NCBI GenBank assembly: GCA_030043815.1
Contig: JASHWX010000191.1
Location: forward strand, 1-5,882
Direction: 5' to 3'
Source of the DNA: Candidatus Rhabdochlamydia sp.
GTDB lineage: Bacteria > Chlamydiota > Chlamydiia > Chlamydiales > Rhabdochlamydiaceae
Length of the DNA stretch: 5,882 bases
Shown here: piece by piece, positions 1-5,186 of the stretch
How positions within the stretch are numbered: position 1 is the stretch's first letter
Layout: each line of letters starts with the position of its first letter
Position numbers and translations under genes: made by a program
Notes under the pieces: generated by a model
Databases searched by the model: none
Seen by the model: the letters and a program-made list of their open reading frames with translations, nothing else
Told to the model about the DNA's origin: nothing

Positions 1-306
1 GCCGTTGGCGCGTCCGTCGATCACATCGAGGTATTGCCAGATTTGGCCGTTCTCGTGATAGCTTGTGATTTTGGAAGTGCTTTGGCCCGTTAAATTGCGC
101 CCATAGACGCGTAAGATCTTTTGATAAGGCTGCGGGGTCAAAAAGTCGATCTGTTGATAGGTCGATAGGCGGTCTTTGTTGCTGATGGTCTCAGAAAATC
201 CATTGCGGTCGATGAATTGCATGCTGACGATCGTGCCGCTTTGATCGGAAGGCGCTCGCGAGCCGCATCCAAAGCAAATCAGGAGTAAAAAAAGATATCT
301 TTTCAT
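1..306 (-). CDS. Putative MORN-repeat lipoprotein (3' end outside window)
   Basis: The frame opens with ATG at 306 and stays open for 102 codons to the window edge, so the C-terminus is missing. It starts MKRYLFLLLICFGCGSR: a short basic n-region and a hydrophobic stretch, then a cysteine at residue 14 preceded by C-F-G. This looks like a lipoprotein signal peptide with an imperfect lipobox (Gly at -1 is good, Phe at -2 and Cys at -3 are unusual). Near the window edge, at about residues 83-102, is a YHENGQ...DGRANG pattern typical of MORN/YwqK-type repeats (Y-x-x-NGQ, then G-x-x-NG). Its ATG overlaps the stop of the preceding GspM/PilO-like gene by four bases (ATGA), which implies co-transcription and probably translational coupling. 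A role as a pilotin or outer-membrane partner of the secretion-like genes upstream is possible but is only inferred from position. The MORN-like reading is moderate because one repeat unit is visible. Confidence 0.72.
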   Translation of the reverse strand, partial: MKRYLFLLLICFGCGSRAPSDQSGTIVSMQFIDRNGFSETISNKDRLSTYQQIDFLTPQPYQKILRVYGRNLTGQSTSKITSYHENGQIWQYLDVIDGRANG

Positions 307-905
307 CGTTCTATATTTTCTCTTTTTAAAAGTTCCATCGAAACAGCGTACACTTTTTCCTGGGTGGGCCGCTCAATTTTTTGGAGTTTAAAATCTGTGA
401 TAATGAGCTGAGGCCTTCCTTCTTTAGGCCCGTAAGGCCAAATGGTCACCCCTTCGATCAGGCAGAGCAATTTTTTTAAATCTTCTTCGTTGATTTCGAT
501 GAAGTGCTGCTGCTTTTCTTGCGTTTCTCGGAACAGTTCATGCGTGCGGATTTGTTCTTCAGAAAAGAGCAATCGGTTGCCGCCTTCTTTTAAATATTGG
601 ATCCGTTTGACGACTTGTTCATCGTCTGTCAAATCTGTTTGAAGTTTTTTAATCTCAGGCAAAAGAAAAGTGAGTGTTTCAATCTGTTTGTCGAGATAAT
701 GAGGATCGGGATTTTTGAGCGATGCGAGCGCGGCGCTTTCTTTTGCTCTCGTTTCTTCAGCTTGTGCGGATTTGATGCGGATCCGCTCAATCTCATTGTC
801 CAGCTCTTCAAGCTTTTGCATCCGTGAAATGAAATGGCATAAGCAGAGGACAAGCGGAATGGGCGCGGCGAAAATCAGTGTCCATAATAAAGGAAGCTTT
901 TTCAT
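303..905 (-). CDS. GspM/PilO-like inner-membrane coiled-coil protein
   Basis: This 200-residue protein has one N-terminal membrane segment (about residues 5-26, LPLLWTLIFAAPIPLVLCLC). A charged heptad-like helix follows (about 28-60), then a helical stretch rich in Glu and Gln. A small C-terminal mixed alpha/beta region (about 138-195) contains EEDLKKLLCLIEG and a strand-rich RPQLIITDFKLQKIE. Bitopic membrane anchor, coiled coil and ferredoxin-like C-domain is the layout of PilO and GspM, which pair with PilN and GspL in the assembly platform of type IV pili or type II secretion. Sequence identity in this family is poor, so the call rests on architecture and on position directly after a GspL/PilM-N-like gene. 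The start ATG overlaps the upstream stop and the stop overlaps the next start, both as ATGA, so the three genes are probably translationally coupled. No clear Shine-Dalgarno sequence is seen. It could otherwise be an unrelated single-pass coiled-coil protein. Confidence 0.6.
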   Translation of the reverse strand: MKKLPLLWTLIFAAPIPLVLCLCHFISRMQKLEELDNEIERIRIKSAQAEETRAKESAALASLKNPDPHYLDKQIETLTFLLPEIKKLQTDLTDDEQVVKRIQYLKEGGNRLLFSEEQIRTHELFRETQEKQQHFIEINEEDLKKLLCLIEGVTIWPYGPKEGRPQLIITDFKLQKIERPTQEKVYAVSMELLKRENIER

Positions 906-2437
906 GGTTTCAACTCAAATGAGGTGCGGTAAGTGGGATGCTGGGCCTGCCATTTGATTTCTTTTTTGCCATTCACGATGGGGTCGCCTTTGAGAAGCAT
1001 TTCGTGAAAATCGCGTGCGGCCCGCGGCGTTTCCGAGGCGAACTCTAATTCCAATTGAGCAATGTAGGGGGAGGACGCTTCGCCGATCTTCGGGTATTTG
1101 ACTAATTGATAATGCAGCGATTTAATGTCGATCCCCTCTTTTTGCGATCCATCTTCTGCAGTGAGGGCAGCATGGGTGGATATCCAAGCGAGCGCATCGC
1201 TCACTTTGGGCGCTGTGGGCAAAAATGCAAAGCTTGTCTTATTTTTATTCAGAGATGTTTCCCATTCCAGGAGCTGCCCGCGAATTTGATCATGTGAAGA
1301 AAGCGCTGTCTTTGATGGATGGTATTGGTTAAGCCGCTCGATGAGAAGATTTTGCTTTTTAGATATCAGAAAAGAGCTTCCCACGGCCATGAGCAGGGCC
1401 GATCCCAGGCAGAATCCCAAATAAGTAAGCGTCCGCCTTTGACGGACCTTTTCTGTGCGCTCGGGAGTGAATTCCCCTTGGCAAAATTGAACACTTGACT
1501 CGTCGGAGGCAAGGGCGTCAAGGGCAAGACCTATCGGAATTGCGTAATCCGCATAATTGACGTTCAATCTGGGCCCTTGAAAAAATTGTTGAATTGTCTC
1601 AGAGAAGTCGGCATTTCCCGTCATCAGCCATGGAGTCTGTTCGTCAACAGCTCCTTTTTGCTTTAAAAAAATGCTGAGCTTGTTGAGCTCTAGAGCAGGA
1701 TCTTCAAAATGCAGCGTTTGAGAAAGAACCAATTCTCCTGCTTCGGAAAGGACGCAAAGAATTTTTTCCTCGGCAATGTGGAAAGATAAAATTCTGCTTT
1801 CATTAGGGAACTGCCATTTCGCAAAGCGGACCAGGGCGGCAGGATAGCAAGAGACGACATCGGGTTGAATGCCGAGGCTTTGAAAAGAAGAGAGATGGGC
1901 ATTGAGTGTATCCTTGACGGTAGCAAGGATGGAGACAGAGGTCATCTGTTTGCTTAATCCCTTTAGGCCTAAACAGATCACTGCTTGTTCAGCGGGAAAT
2001 GGGATAAGGGTTTCCATTTGAAAAGGAAGCGCTGCGAGGATCTTTCTTTTTTCGGTCAAAGGAAGATGAATTTTTCTAACAAACAAATCGGCCCCTGAAA
2101 GCCCCGACACGATCTGTACTTCCTTGCCCGTATGGAACGGGGGCAAGTTGTAAAATAGTTTTACATTGCCGGGGGCGAAGGTCTCAATAGCAATTGTTTT
2201 TTTATCTGTCCTTATACCGCGTTCCGTCAGGTTTTGTGAATTTGGACTTGCTACGACTTTGCCAAATCGATCCTTCTTCTCACCCTGCCCACTTGGGGCA
2301 GGGCTCGTCGTTCGGAACGCGGGAGCTTCGATTTGGCTTTGTCTCGCTGAGTCCAAATTCACAAAACCTGACGGAGCGCGGTATACAACTGCAGCTCTAA
2401 ACTCTTCTTTTTCTTGAATGATCCCAATGAAATACAT
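902..2437 (-). CDS. GspL-like (PilM-PilN fusion-like) secretion/pilus platform protein
   Basis: This 511-residue protein has the GspL layout. A cytoplasmic actin-like region spans about 1-325, one membrane helix about 338-358 (LGFCLGSALLMAVGSSFLIS), and a helical then strand-rich periplasmic part about 360-511. PilM/GspL hallmarks are the RKIHLPLTEKRKILAALPFQ segment leading into ETLIPFPAEQAV (121-152), the IGLALDAL motif (302-309) and a QGEFTPER segment just before the membrane helix, resembling the NL-x-QG motif of GspL. Such proteins sit in the inner-membrane platform and connect the cytoplasmic ATPase to periplasmic partners. The gene opens a three-gene run with 4-bp overlaps. Oddity: residues 18-75 are encoded by a 173-bp palindromic element inserted in the loop after the first strand (MYFIGIIQEKEEFRAAVV) and before DKKTIAIETF. 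Without it the protein would be 454 residues and read ...AAVVRTDKK... . No stop or frameshift is present, so the gene is probably functional. The ATG at 2437 has no obvious ribosome site. Confidence 0.7.
   Translation of the reverse strand: MYFIGIIQEKEEFRAAVVYRAPSGFVNLDSARQSQIEAPAFRTTSPAPSGQGEKKDRFGKVVASPNSQNLTERGIRTDKKTIAIETFAPGNVKLFYNLPPFHTGKEVQIVSGLSGADLFVRKIHLPLTEKRKILAALPFQMETLIPFPAEQAVICLGLKGLSKQMTSVSILATVKDTLNAHLSSFQSLGIQPDVVSCYPAALVRFAKWQFPNESRILSFHIAEEKILCVLSEAGELVLSQTLHFEDPALELNKLSIFLKQKGAVDEQTPWLMTGNADFSETIQQFFQGPRLNVNYADYAIPIGLALDALASDESSVQFCQGEFTPERTEKVRQRRTLTYLGFCLGSALLMAVGSSFLISKKQNLLIERLNQYHPSKTALSSHDQIRGQLLEWETSLNKNKTSFAFLPTAPKVSDALAWISTHAALTAEDGSQKEGIDIKSLHYQLVKYPKIGEASSPYIAQLELEFASETPRAARDFHEMLLKGDPIVNGKKEIKWQAQHPTYRTSFELKP
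2213..2385. mobile_element. MITE-like palindromic element inserted in frame in the gspL-like gene
   Basis: The outer 36 bp (2213-2248) and the reverse complement of 2350-2385 match at 35 of 36 positions and begin TATACCGCG. The symmetry continues on the same axis (centre near 2299): 2261-2270 (GCCAAATCGA) pairs perfectly with 2328-2337, separated from the outer arms by a 12-bp poorly paired stretch. The core holds a smaller hairpin at 2283-2290/2296-2303 (CCCTGCCC / GGGCAGGG, 5-nt loop). Both ends carry TA. With a TA target duplication the element proper is 2215-2383 (169 bp). These traits fit a non-autonomous IS630/mariner-type MITE, such as the Correia repeats of Neisseria. No transposase is encoded. 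It contributes 57 net codons to the host gene. The structure is seen directly; the family assignment is inferred, and copy number is unknown from this window. Confidence 0.82.
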
Positions 2438-2513
2438 GGGTATAAATTCTACTGAGATGAAGATTTACAGGAAAGGGTTATGCATAGTAAAATGGATGAA
2501 AATTAGGTTTCTC
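2438..2513. promoter_or_regulatory. Divergent promoter region between gspL-like gene and yggT (weak boxes)
   Basis: These 76 bp separate two divergent operons, so both promoters should lie here or just inside the genes. On the minus strand a TAGAAT -10-like box (2446-2451) has a TTTCCT -35-like box (2469-2474) at 17 bp. Its start point would fall almost at the gspL-like ATG, giving a near-leaderless message. On the plus strand TATAAA (2441-2446) resembles a -10 box, but the nearest TTGAAT (2414-2419) is 21 bp away, which is too far for a good sigma-70 pair. The two -10-like boxes abut each other. These are single-sequence matches with no experimental support. Confidence 0.25.
2503..2507 (+). 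promoter_or_regulatory. Ribosome binding site supporting the yggT start at 2514
   Basis: TTAGG lies 6 nt before the ATG at 2514. The in-frame upstream ATGs (2418, 2427, 2436, 2457, 2496) lack a well-spaced Shine-Dalgarno and would add residues not seen in the YggT family. One of them would also make the gene overlap the divergent gspL-like start. The site therefore favours 2514. Confidence 0.45.
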
Positions 2514-2774
2514 ATGTCGCTATTATTTGCGAATATCATCCATTGGGTTTTTCTCATTTATACCTTGTTCCTGCTCACGCGCGTGATCGGGTCTTGGTTT
2601 CCAGCCTTTTCCCGGCATCAAATCATGCGGTTTGTCGCATTTTACACTGATCCCTATCTCAACCTGTTCCGCCGCTTCATTCCTCCGATTGGTGGCGTCC
2701 TGGATTTAAGCCCTCTTTTAGGGTTTTTTGCTCTGCAAATCGTTGAAAATTTGATTTTATTTTTGATTGTTTAA
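2514..2774 (+). CDS. YggT family integral membrane protein
   Basis: With the ATG at 2514 this is an 86-residue protein with one YggT domain, the usual size for single-domain members (Escherichia coli YggT has two). It has a first membrane helix (about residues 4-25), a GSWFP motif (26-30), then the family signature TDPYLNLFRRFIPPIGGVLD running into LSPLLG (45-70), and a second membrane helix (about 67-86). Family members are inner-membrane proteins of poorly defined function, linked in various bacteria to osmotic stress, cell division or factor assembly. The frame is open further upstream to 2418, but the extra 32 residues (start MIPMKYMG) are not typical and lack a ribosome site. The stop TAA shares its last base with the dusB ATG (TAATG), so translation of dusB is probably coupled by termination-reinitiation. 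Confidence 0.88.
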   Translation: MSLLFANIIHWVFLIYTLFLLTRVIGSWFPAFSRHQIMRFVAFYTDPYLNLFRRFIPPIGGVLDLSPLLGFFALQIVENLILFLIV

Positions 2775-3796
2775 TGTTGAAGCGTCCGTTTTTACTGGGT
2801 TCCCTCTCACTACCGTCTAATGTTCTATGCGCTCCTCTCGCCGGCTGCTCCGATGTCCCTTTTCGGCGTATGACGGTAAAATACAAACCGGGCCTTGTCT
2901 TTTGCGAGATGGTCAAGATGGATGCCCTCATCCGCAACGATCCGACGACGCTGCGCTTTCTCGACTACGAACATTCGATGCATCCGATCGGGGGTCAGCT
3001 CTGTGGAAGCAAGCCAGCTCTTGCCGGGCCGTGTGCCAAGATCATCGAAGATTTGGGATTCGACGTAGTCGACCTGAATTGCGGCTGCCCTGTCGACAAG
3101 GTGACAAAAGATGGCAGCGGCTCTGGGATGTTAAAAACACTCGATCTTATCGGCGAGGTGCTCTCCAACATGGTCGCAGCGGTCAAGATTCCCGTGACAG
3201 TAAAGATCCGCGCAGGCTGGGATGCTCACCATATCGTTGCTCCCCAAGTCGTCGAAATCGCAGAACAAGCCGGCGCTGCCGCCATTTGCGTGCATGGCCG
3301 CACGCGTGCGCAAGGATACACAGGACCTGCCAATTGGGATTTCATCCGCGATTGCAAGCGCGCCGCGAAGCGAATCCCCGTCATCGGCAATGGCGATATC
3401 TTTGATGCCCCTAGCGCTGAAAGAATTTTTCAATACACAGGTTGCGATGCGATCCTGCTCGCGCGAGGCACCATGGGACAGCCTTGGCTCATCGAAGACA
3501 TTTACCGCCATCTTTCCGGTGAACCTGCCCACATCCGCACCGGAATCGAGCACCGCGACGTCTTTTTCGAACACGTCCAGCATATCCTCTCCTATCAAAT
3601 TGAGCGCAAGGCGCTATTAGATTTACGCCGCGTCGGCTGCTGGTTTTTGAGAAAGGCGCCTAATATGCGCCACTTGCGCGAAGCCATTAACCGCGCGACA
3701 TCGGTAGTAGACATTCAAAAAATGATTTGCGAATATCCTTGGGAGGCTGTCGAATTTGTTAACGAACAGGTAGTCGAAGAATGCGCGAGCTGTTAG
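2774..3796 (+). CDS. dusB: tRNA-dihydrouridine synthase, DusB type
   Basis: This 340-residue flavoenzyme reduces uridine to dihydrouridine in the D-loop of tRNAs, using FMN and NADPH. The TIM-barrel signatures appear in order: the FMN-binding APLAGCSDVPFRR (20-32), GGQLCG (73-78), the catalytic motif LNCGCPVDKV with the likely proton-donating Cys105, VTVKIRAGW (141-149), the VHGRTRAQGY segment with His174 (173-182), IGNGDI (204-209) and ARGTMGQPWL (230-239). A C-terminal helical tRNA-binding domain follows. Length and motif spacing are normal for DusB, and the N-terminus fits the ATG at 2774. No Shine-Dalgarno is seen; the TAATG overlap with yggT supplies coupling. The acylphosphatase gene begins inside its last codons. 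Assignment to the Dus family is secure; the B subclass is chosen from the overall motif pattern. Confidence 0.94.
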   Translation: MLKRPFLLGSLSLPSNVLCAPLAGCSDVPFRRMTVKYKPGLVFCEMVKMDALIRNDPTTLRFLDYEHSMHPIGGQLCGSKPALAGPCAKIIEDLGFDVVDLNCGCPVDKVTKDGSGSGMLKTLDLIGEVLSNMVAAVKIPVTVKIRAGWDAHHIVAPQVVEIAEQAGAAAICVHGRTRAQGYTGPANWDFIRDCKRAAKRIPVIGNGDIFDAPSAERIFQYTGCDAILLARGTMGQPWLIEDIYRHLSGEPAHIRTGIEHRDVFFEHVQHILSYQIERKALLDLRRVGCWFLRKAPNMRHLREAINRATSVVDIQKMICEYPWEAVEFVNEQVVEECASC

Positions 3797-4053
3797 AAAT
3801 GCAGGCGATCATCAAAGGACGCGTTCAAGGAGTGGGTTTCCGCGCGACTGTCAGGATGTACGCCCAGCAGCTGAAGCTCACTGGCTATGCACGCAATCTA
3901 TCCAACGGCGATGTCGAAATCCGAGCCCAAGGGGAAAAGGCCTCATTAGAAAAATTGATCTCAAAGTTAAGCCAAGAATTTGAGATTGAGAAGATCTCCC
4001 ATCATTTTTCTTCAATTAAAGAACTCTTTAATGATTTTCAGATTTTTCGATAA
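3781..4053 (+). CDS. acyP: Acylphosphatase
   Basis: This 90-residue small alpha/beta enzyme hydrolyses carboxyl-phosphate bonds such as those of acetyl phosphate or 1,3-bisphosphoglycerate. The active-site loop GRVQGVGFR (13-21) holds the phosphate-binding Arg21, and GYARNLSNGDVEI (35-47) holds the catalytic Asn39; both are intact. The ending FNDFQIFR matches the usual C-terminal strand. Two starts are possible. The ATG at 3781 gives 12 residues before the GRVQ loop, as in E. coli YccX, and overlaps dusB by 16 bp. The ATG at 3799 gives an 84-residue protein starting MQAIIKGRVQ, 2 nt after the dusB stop. Neither has a strong ribosome site, and both imply coupling to dusB. The 3' end overlaps the convergent NYN gene by 26 bp. 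Function is well supported by the motifs; the start is uncertain. Confidence 0.92.
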   Translation: MRELLEMQAIIKGRVQGVGFRATVRMYAQQLKLTGYARNLSNGDVEIRAQGEKASLEKLISKLSQEFEIEKISHHFSSIKELFNDFQIFR

Positions 4054-4516
4054 ATTTTTTTTCGAAGATGGCAAGGAGCCTTGCCATCTCGGGATCTGAT
4101 TCTCGGAATGTGGAGATTTTTCGTTTTTTTTGCTTCATTTTCTTTTTTGCCAGATAGGCGATGAACTGGGAAATGGTCAATGTTTTGGCGCGGTGCTGCC
4201 TGGAACGGCCTGTAAGCTCGCGGTCATTAGAGACGACAGTGATTTGGCTGGGATGCTTGGCGTGCATGACCTCATTGAGGATGTATTCGTCGGCGGTCTG
4301 TGCCTGACGAGTATAGACAATTTCAAGGGCGTCATAATGCCCTCGCAAATGTTCCTCCGAGCCGTCAAAGACAAGGGTCACGTAGAGGTGATGCTTGGAA
4401 ACGGCTTCGTTGAGTTCGTCAATGAGCCTTTGACGCCTATTCTCCAAAGTTCCTCGCTTACCCATCGCAAGGAAGAGGAAATTATACGCATCAACAAGAT
4501 AGTGAGACCGCTGCAT
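4028..4516 (-). CDS. YacP/Rae1-like NYN domain ribonuclease
   Basis: This 162-residue protein has a PIN-like NYN domain of the YacP (Rae1) type. The acidic metal-binding positions are visible: YLVDAYN (6-12, Asp9), LVFDG (48-52, Asp51), QTADEYI (73-79, Asp76) and VVSNDREL (94-101, Asp98). A basic tract, KKKMKQKKRK (124-133), may bind RNA. In Bacillus subtilis, Rae1 is an endonuclease that cuts mRNA in the ribosomal A site; a similar role here is inferred from the family. The start must be the ATG at 4516: an in-frame TGA lies three codons upstream (4523-4525), and the first strand begins at residue 6. That ATG has no Shine-Dalgarno and sits inside the 3' arm of a 70-bp palindrome, so initiation may be hairpin-controlled or coupled to rdgB. 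The 3' end overlaps the convergent acylphosphatase gene. Confidence 0.85.
   Translation of the reverse strand: MQRSHYLVDAYNFLFLAMGKRGTLENRRQRLIDELNEAVSKHHLYVTLVFDGSEEHLRGHYDALEIVYTRQAQTADEYILNEVMHAKHPSQITVVSNDRELTGRSRQHRAKTLTISQFIAYLAKKKMKQKKRKISTFRESDPEMARLLAIFEKKFIEKSENH
4066..4089. repeat. Perfect 11-bp hairpin near the convergent gene ends
   Basis: AGATGGCAAGG and CCTTGCCATCT flank a 2-nt centre. It lies in the 3' coding part of the NYN gene, encoding MARLLAI, and just downstream of the acylphosphatase stop at 4053. A run of eight T (4055-4062) precedes it on the plus strand, which is the wrong side for an intrinsic terminator of the plus operon, and no U-tract follows it on either strand. 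It may end or stabilise the yggT-dusB-acyP transcript as a 3' hairpin, but a standard terminator is not supported. Confidence 0.45.
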
Positions 4517-4572
4517 AAGTGATCATACTTGTTAAATTTTTTCCAAGTATGCTGACTTATGCAGCGGTCTCA
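4503..4572. repeat. 70-bp imperfect palindrome spanning rdgB stop and NYN start
   Basis: On the minus strand the 5' arm (4572-4544) reads TGAGACCGCTGCATAAGT, then CAG, then CATACTTG. The 3' arm (4531-4503) is its reverse complement except for a 3-nt mismatch block. So 26 of 29 positions pair, with an 18-bp perfect outer stem and a 12-nt A/T-rich loop (4543-4532). The first three bases are the rdgB stop codon TGA. The NYN start codon (4516-4514) lies within the 3' arm and would be fully paired. No U-tract follows on either strand, so it is not a classical intrinsic terminator. It could be a translational control hairpin, a stable processing or 3'-end structure, or a small palindromic mobile element. 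Confidence 0.8.
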
Positions 4573-5175
4573 TTGTGCATCTTGTAATAATGTTTCTAAG
4601 ACGGGGGCGATTTTGTCAAGGGCCTTGCGGCGGTGGGAAATCCGATTTTTGGTGTCTTCTTCGAGCTCGGCAAAGGTCTTTCCATATTCGTGTTTGACGA
4701 AGATGGCGTCATAGCCAAAGCCAAAACTGCCCCGCTCTTTTTCAATGATCATGCCCTCTGAGACGCCTTTTGAAGTTTTTTTAATTCCTTCCGGAGAAGC
4801 TAGCGCAATCCAGCATTCGAAGTAAGCTTGGCGCGATGTGTCATTCAGATCGCGCATCGCATGGAGTAATTTTTGCCGATTTTCTTTATCGGTTGCGGTC
4901 TCTCCAGCGTATCTGCGTGAATAAACGCCCGGAGCGCCGCCCAATGCGGGAACGATAAGGCCTGAATCATCGGCAATGACATAGCGATTCAATGCGACTG
5001 CTGCATGAGCTGCTTTCAAAATGGCGTTTTCTTCAAAAGTGGCCCCGGTCTCCGGGGGAGGGACATAGTGGGGAAAGTCGATGAGGCTATACAGATCAAA
5101 TCCGCTCATTTTTTTTAAAATGGCGCGAAATTCTCTGATTTTATGCACGTTGCGGCTAGCAATGACAAGTTCCAT
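4570..5175 (-). CDS. rdgB: Non-canonical purine NTP pyrophosphatase (RdgB/HAM1 family)
   Basis: This 201-residue housecleaning enzyme hydrolyses dITP, ITP and XTP to monophosphates, keeping deaminated purines out of nucleic acids. Family motifs are all present: the N-terminal IASRNVHKIREF (5-16) with the substrate-binding S-x-N-x-x-K, TGATFEENAILKA (43-55), IADDSGL (67-73) with the catalytic Asp pair 69/70, LGGAPGVYSRRYAG (78-91), GSFGFGYDAIF (149-159) and ISHRRKAL (179-186). Length is normal for bacteria. The start ATG at 5175 places MELVIASRN exactly as in homologues. It begins 11 bp after the greA-domain stop, so the two genes are probably co-transcribed; no strong ribosome site is visible. 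Its TGA stop forms the first three bases of the palindrome leading into the NYN gene. Confidence 0.95.
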   Translation of the reverse strand: MELVIASRNVHKIREFRAILKKMSGFDLYSLIDFPHYVPPPETGATFEENAILKAAHAAVALNRYVIADDSGLIVPALGGAPGVYSRRYAGETATDKENRQKLLHAMRDLNDTSRQAYFECWIALASPEGIKKTSKGVSEGMIIEKERGSFGFGYDAIFVKHEYGKTFAELEEDTKNRISHRRKALDKIAPVLETLLQDAQ

Positions 5176-5186
5176 AAAATGCCATT

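Noticed and set aside
2166..2417. Plus-strand open frames across the palindromic element as separate small genes
   Set aside because: They are open because the element is palindromic and stop-poor. They lack ribosome sites and lie antisense to the clearly coding gspL-like gene.
902..2437. gspL-like gene as a pseudogene broken by the inserted element
   Set aside because: The frame continues without a stop through the element, downstream motifs and membrane helix are intact, and the ATGA-coupled neighbours are preserved.
2480..2506. Possible leader peptide MHSKMDEN after a GGAAAGGG sequence, ahead of yggT
   Set aside because: The purine run is only about 2 nt from the ATG, the peptide has no regulatory codon pattern and no attenuator structure follows.
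2827..3405. Long open frame on the plus strand, and another on the minus strand at 3131-3598, both inside dusB
   Set aside because: The plus frame is very Arg/Ser-rich and neither resembles a known fold. dusB explains the region with all family motifs, so these are shadow frames.
4503..4572. Palindrome as an intrinsic terminator of rdgB
   Set aside because: No U-tract follows the stem on either strand, and the stem runs into the coding start of the next gene.
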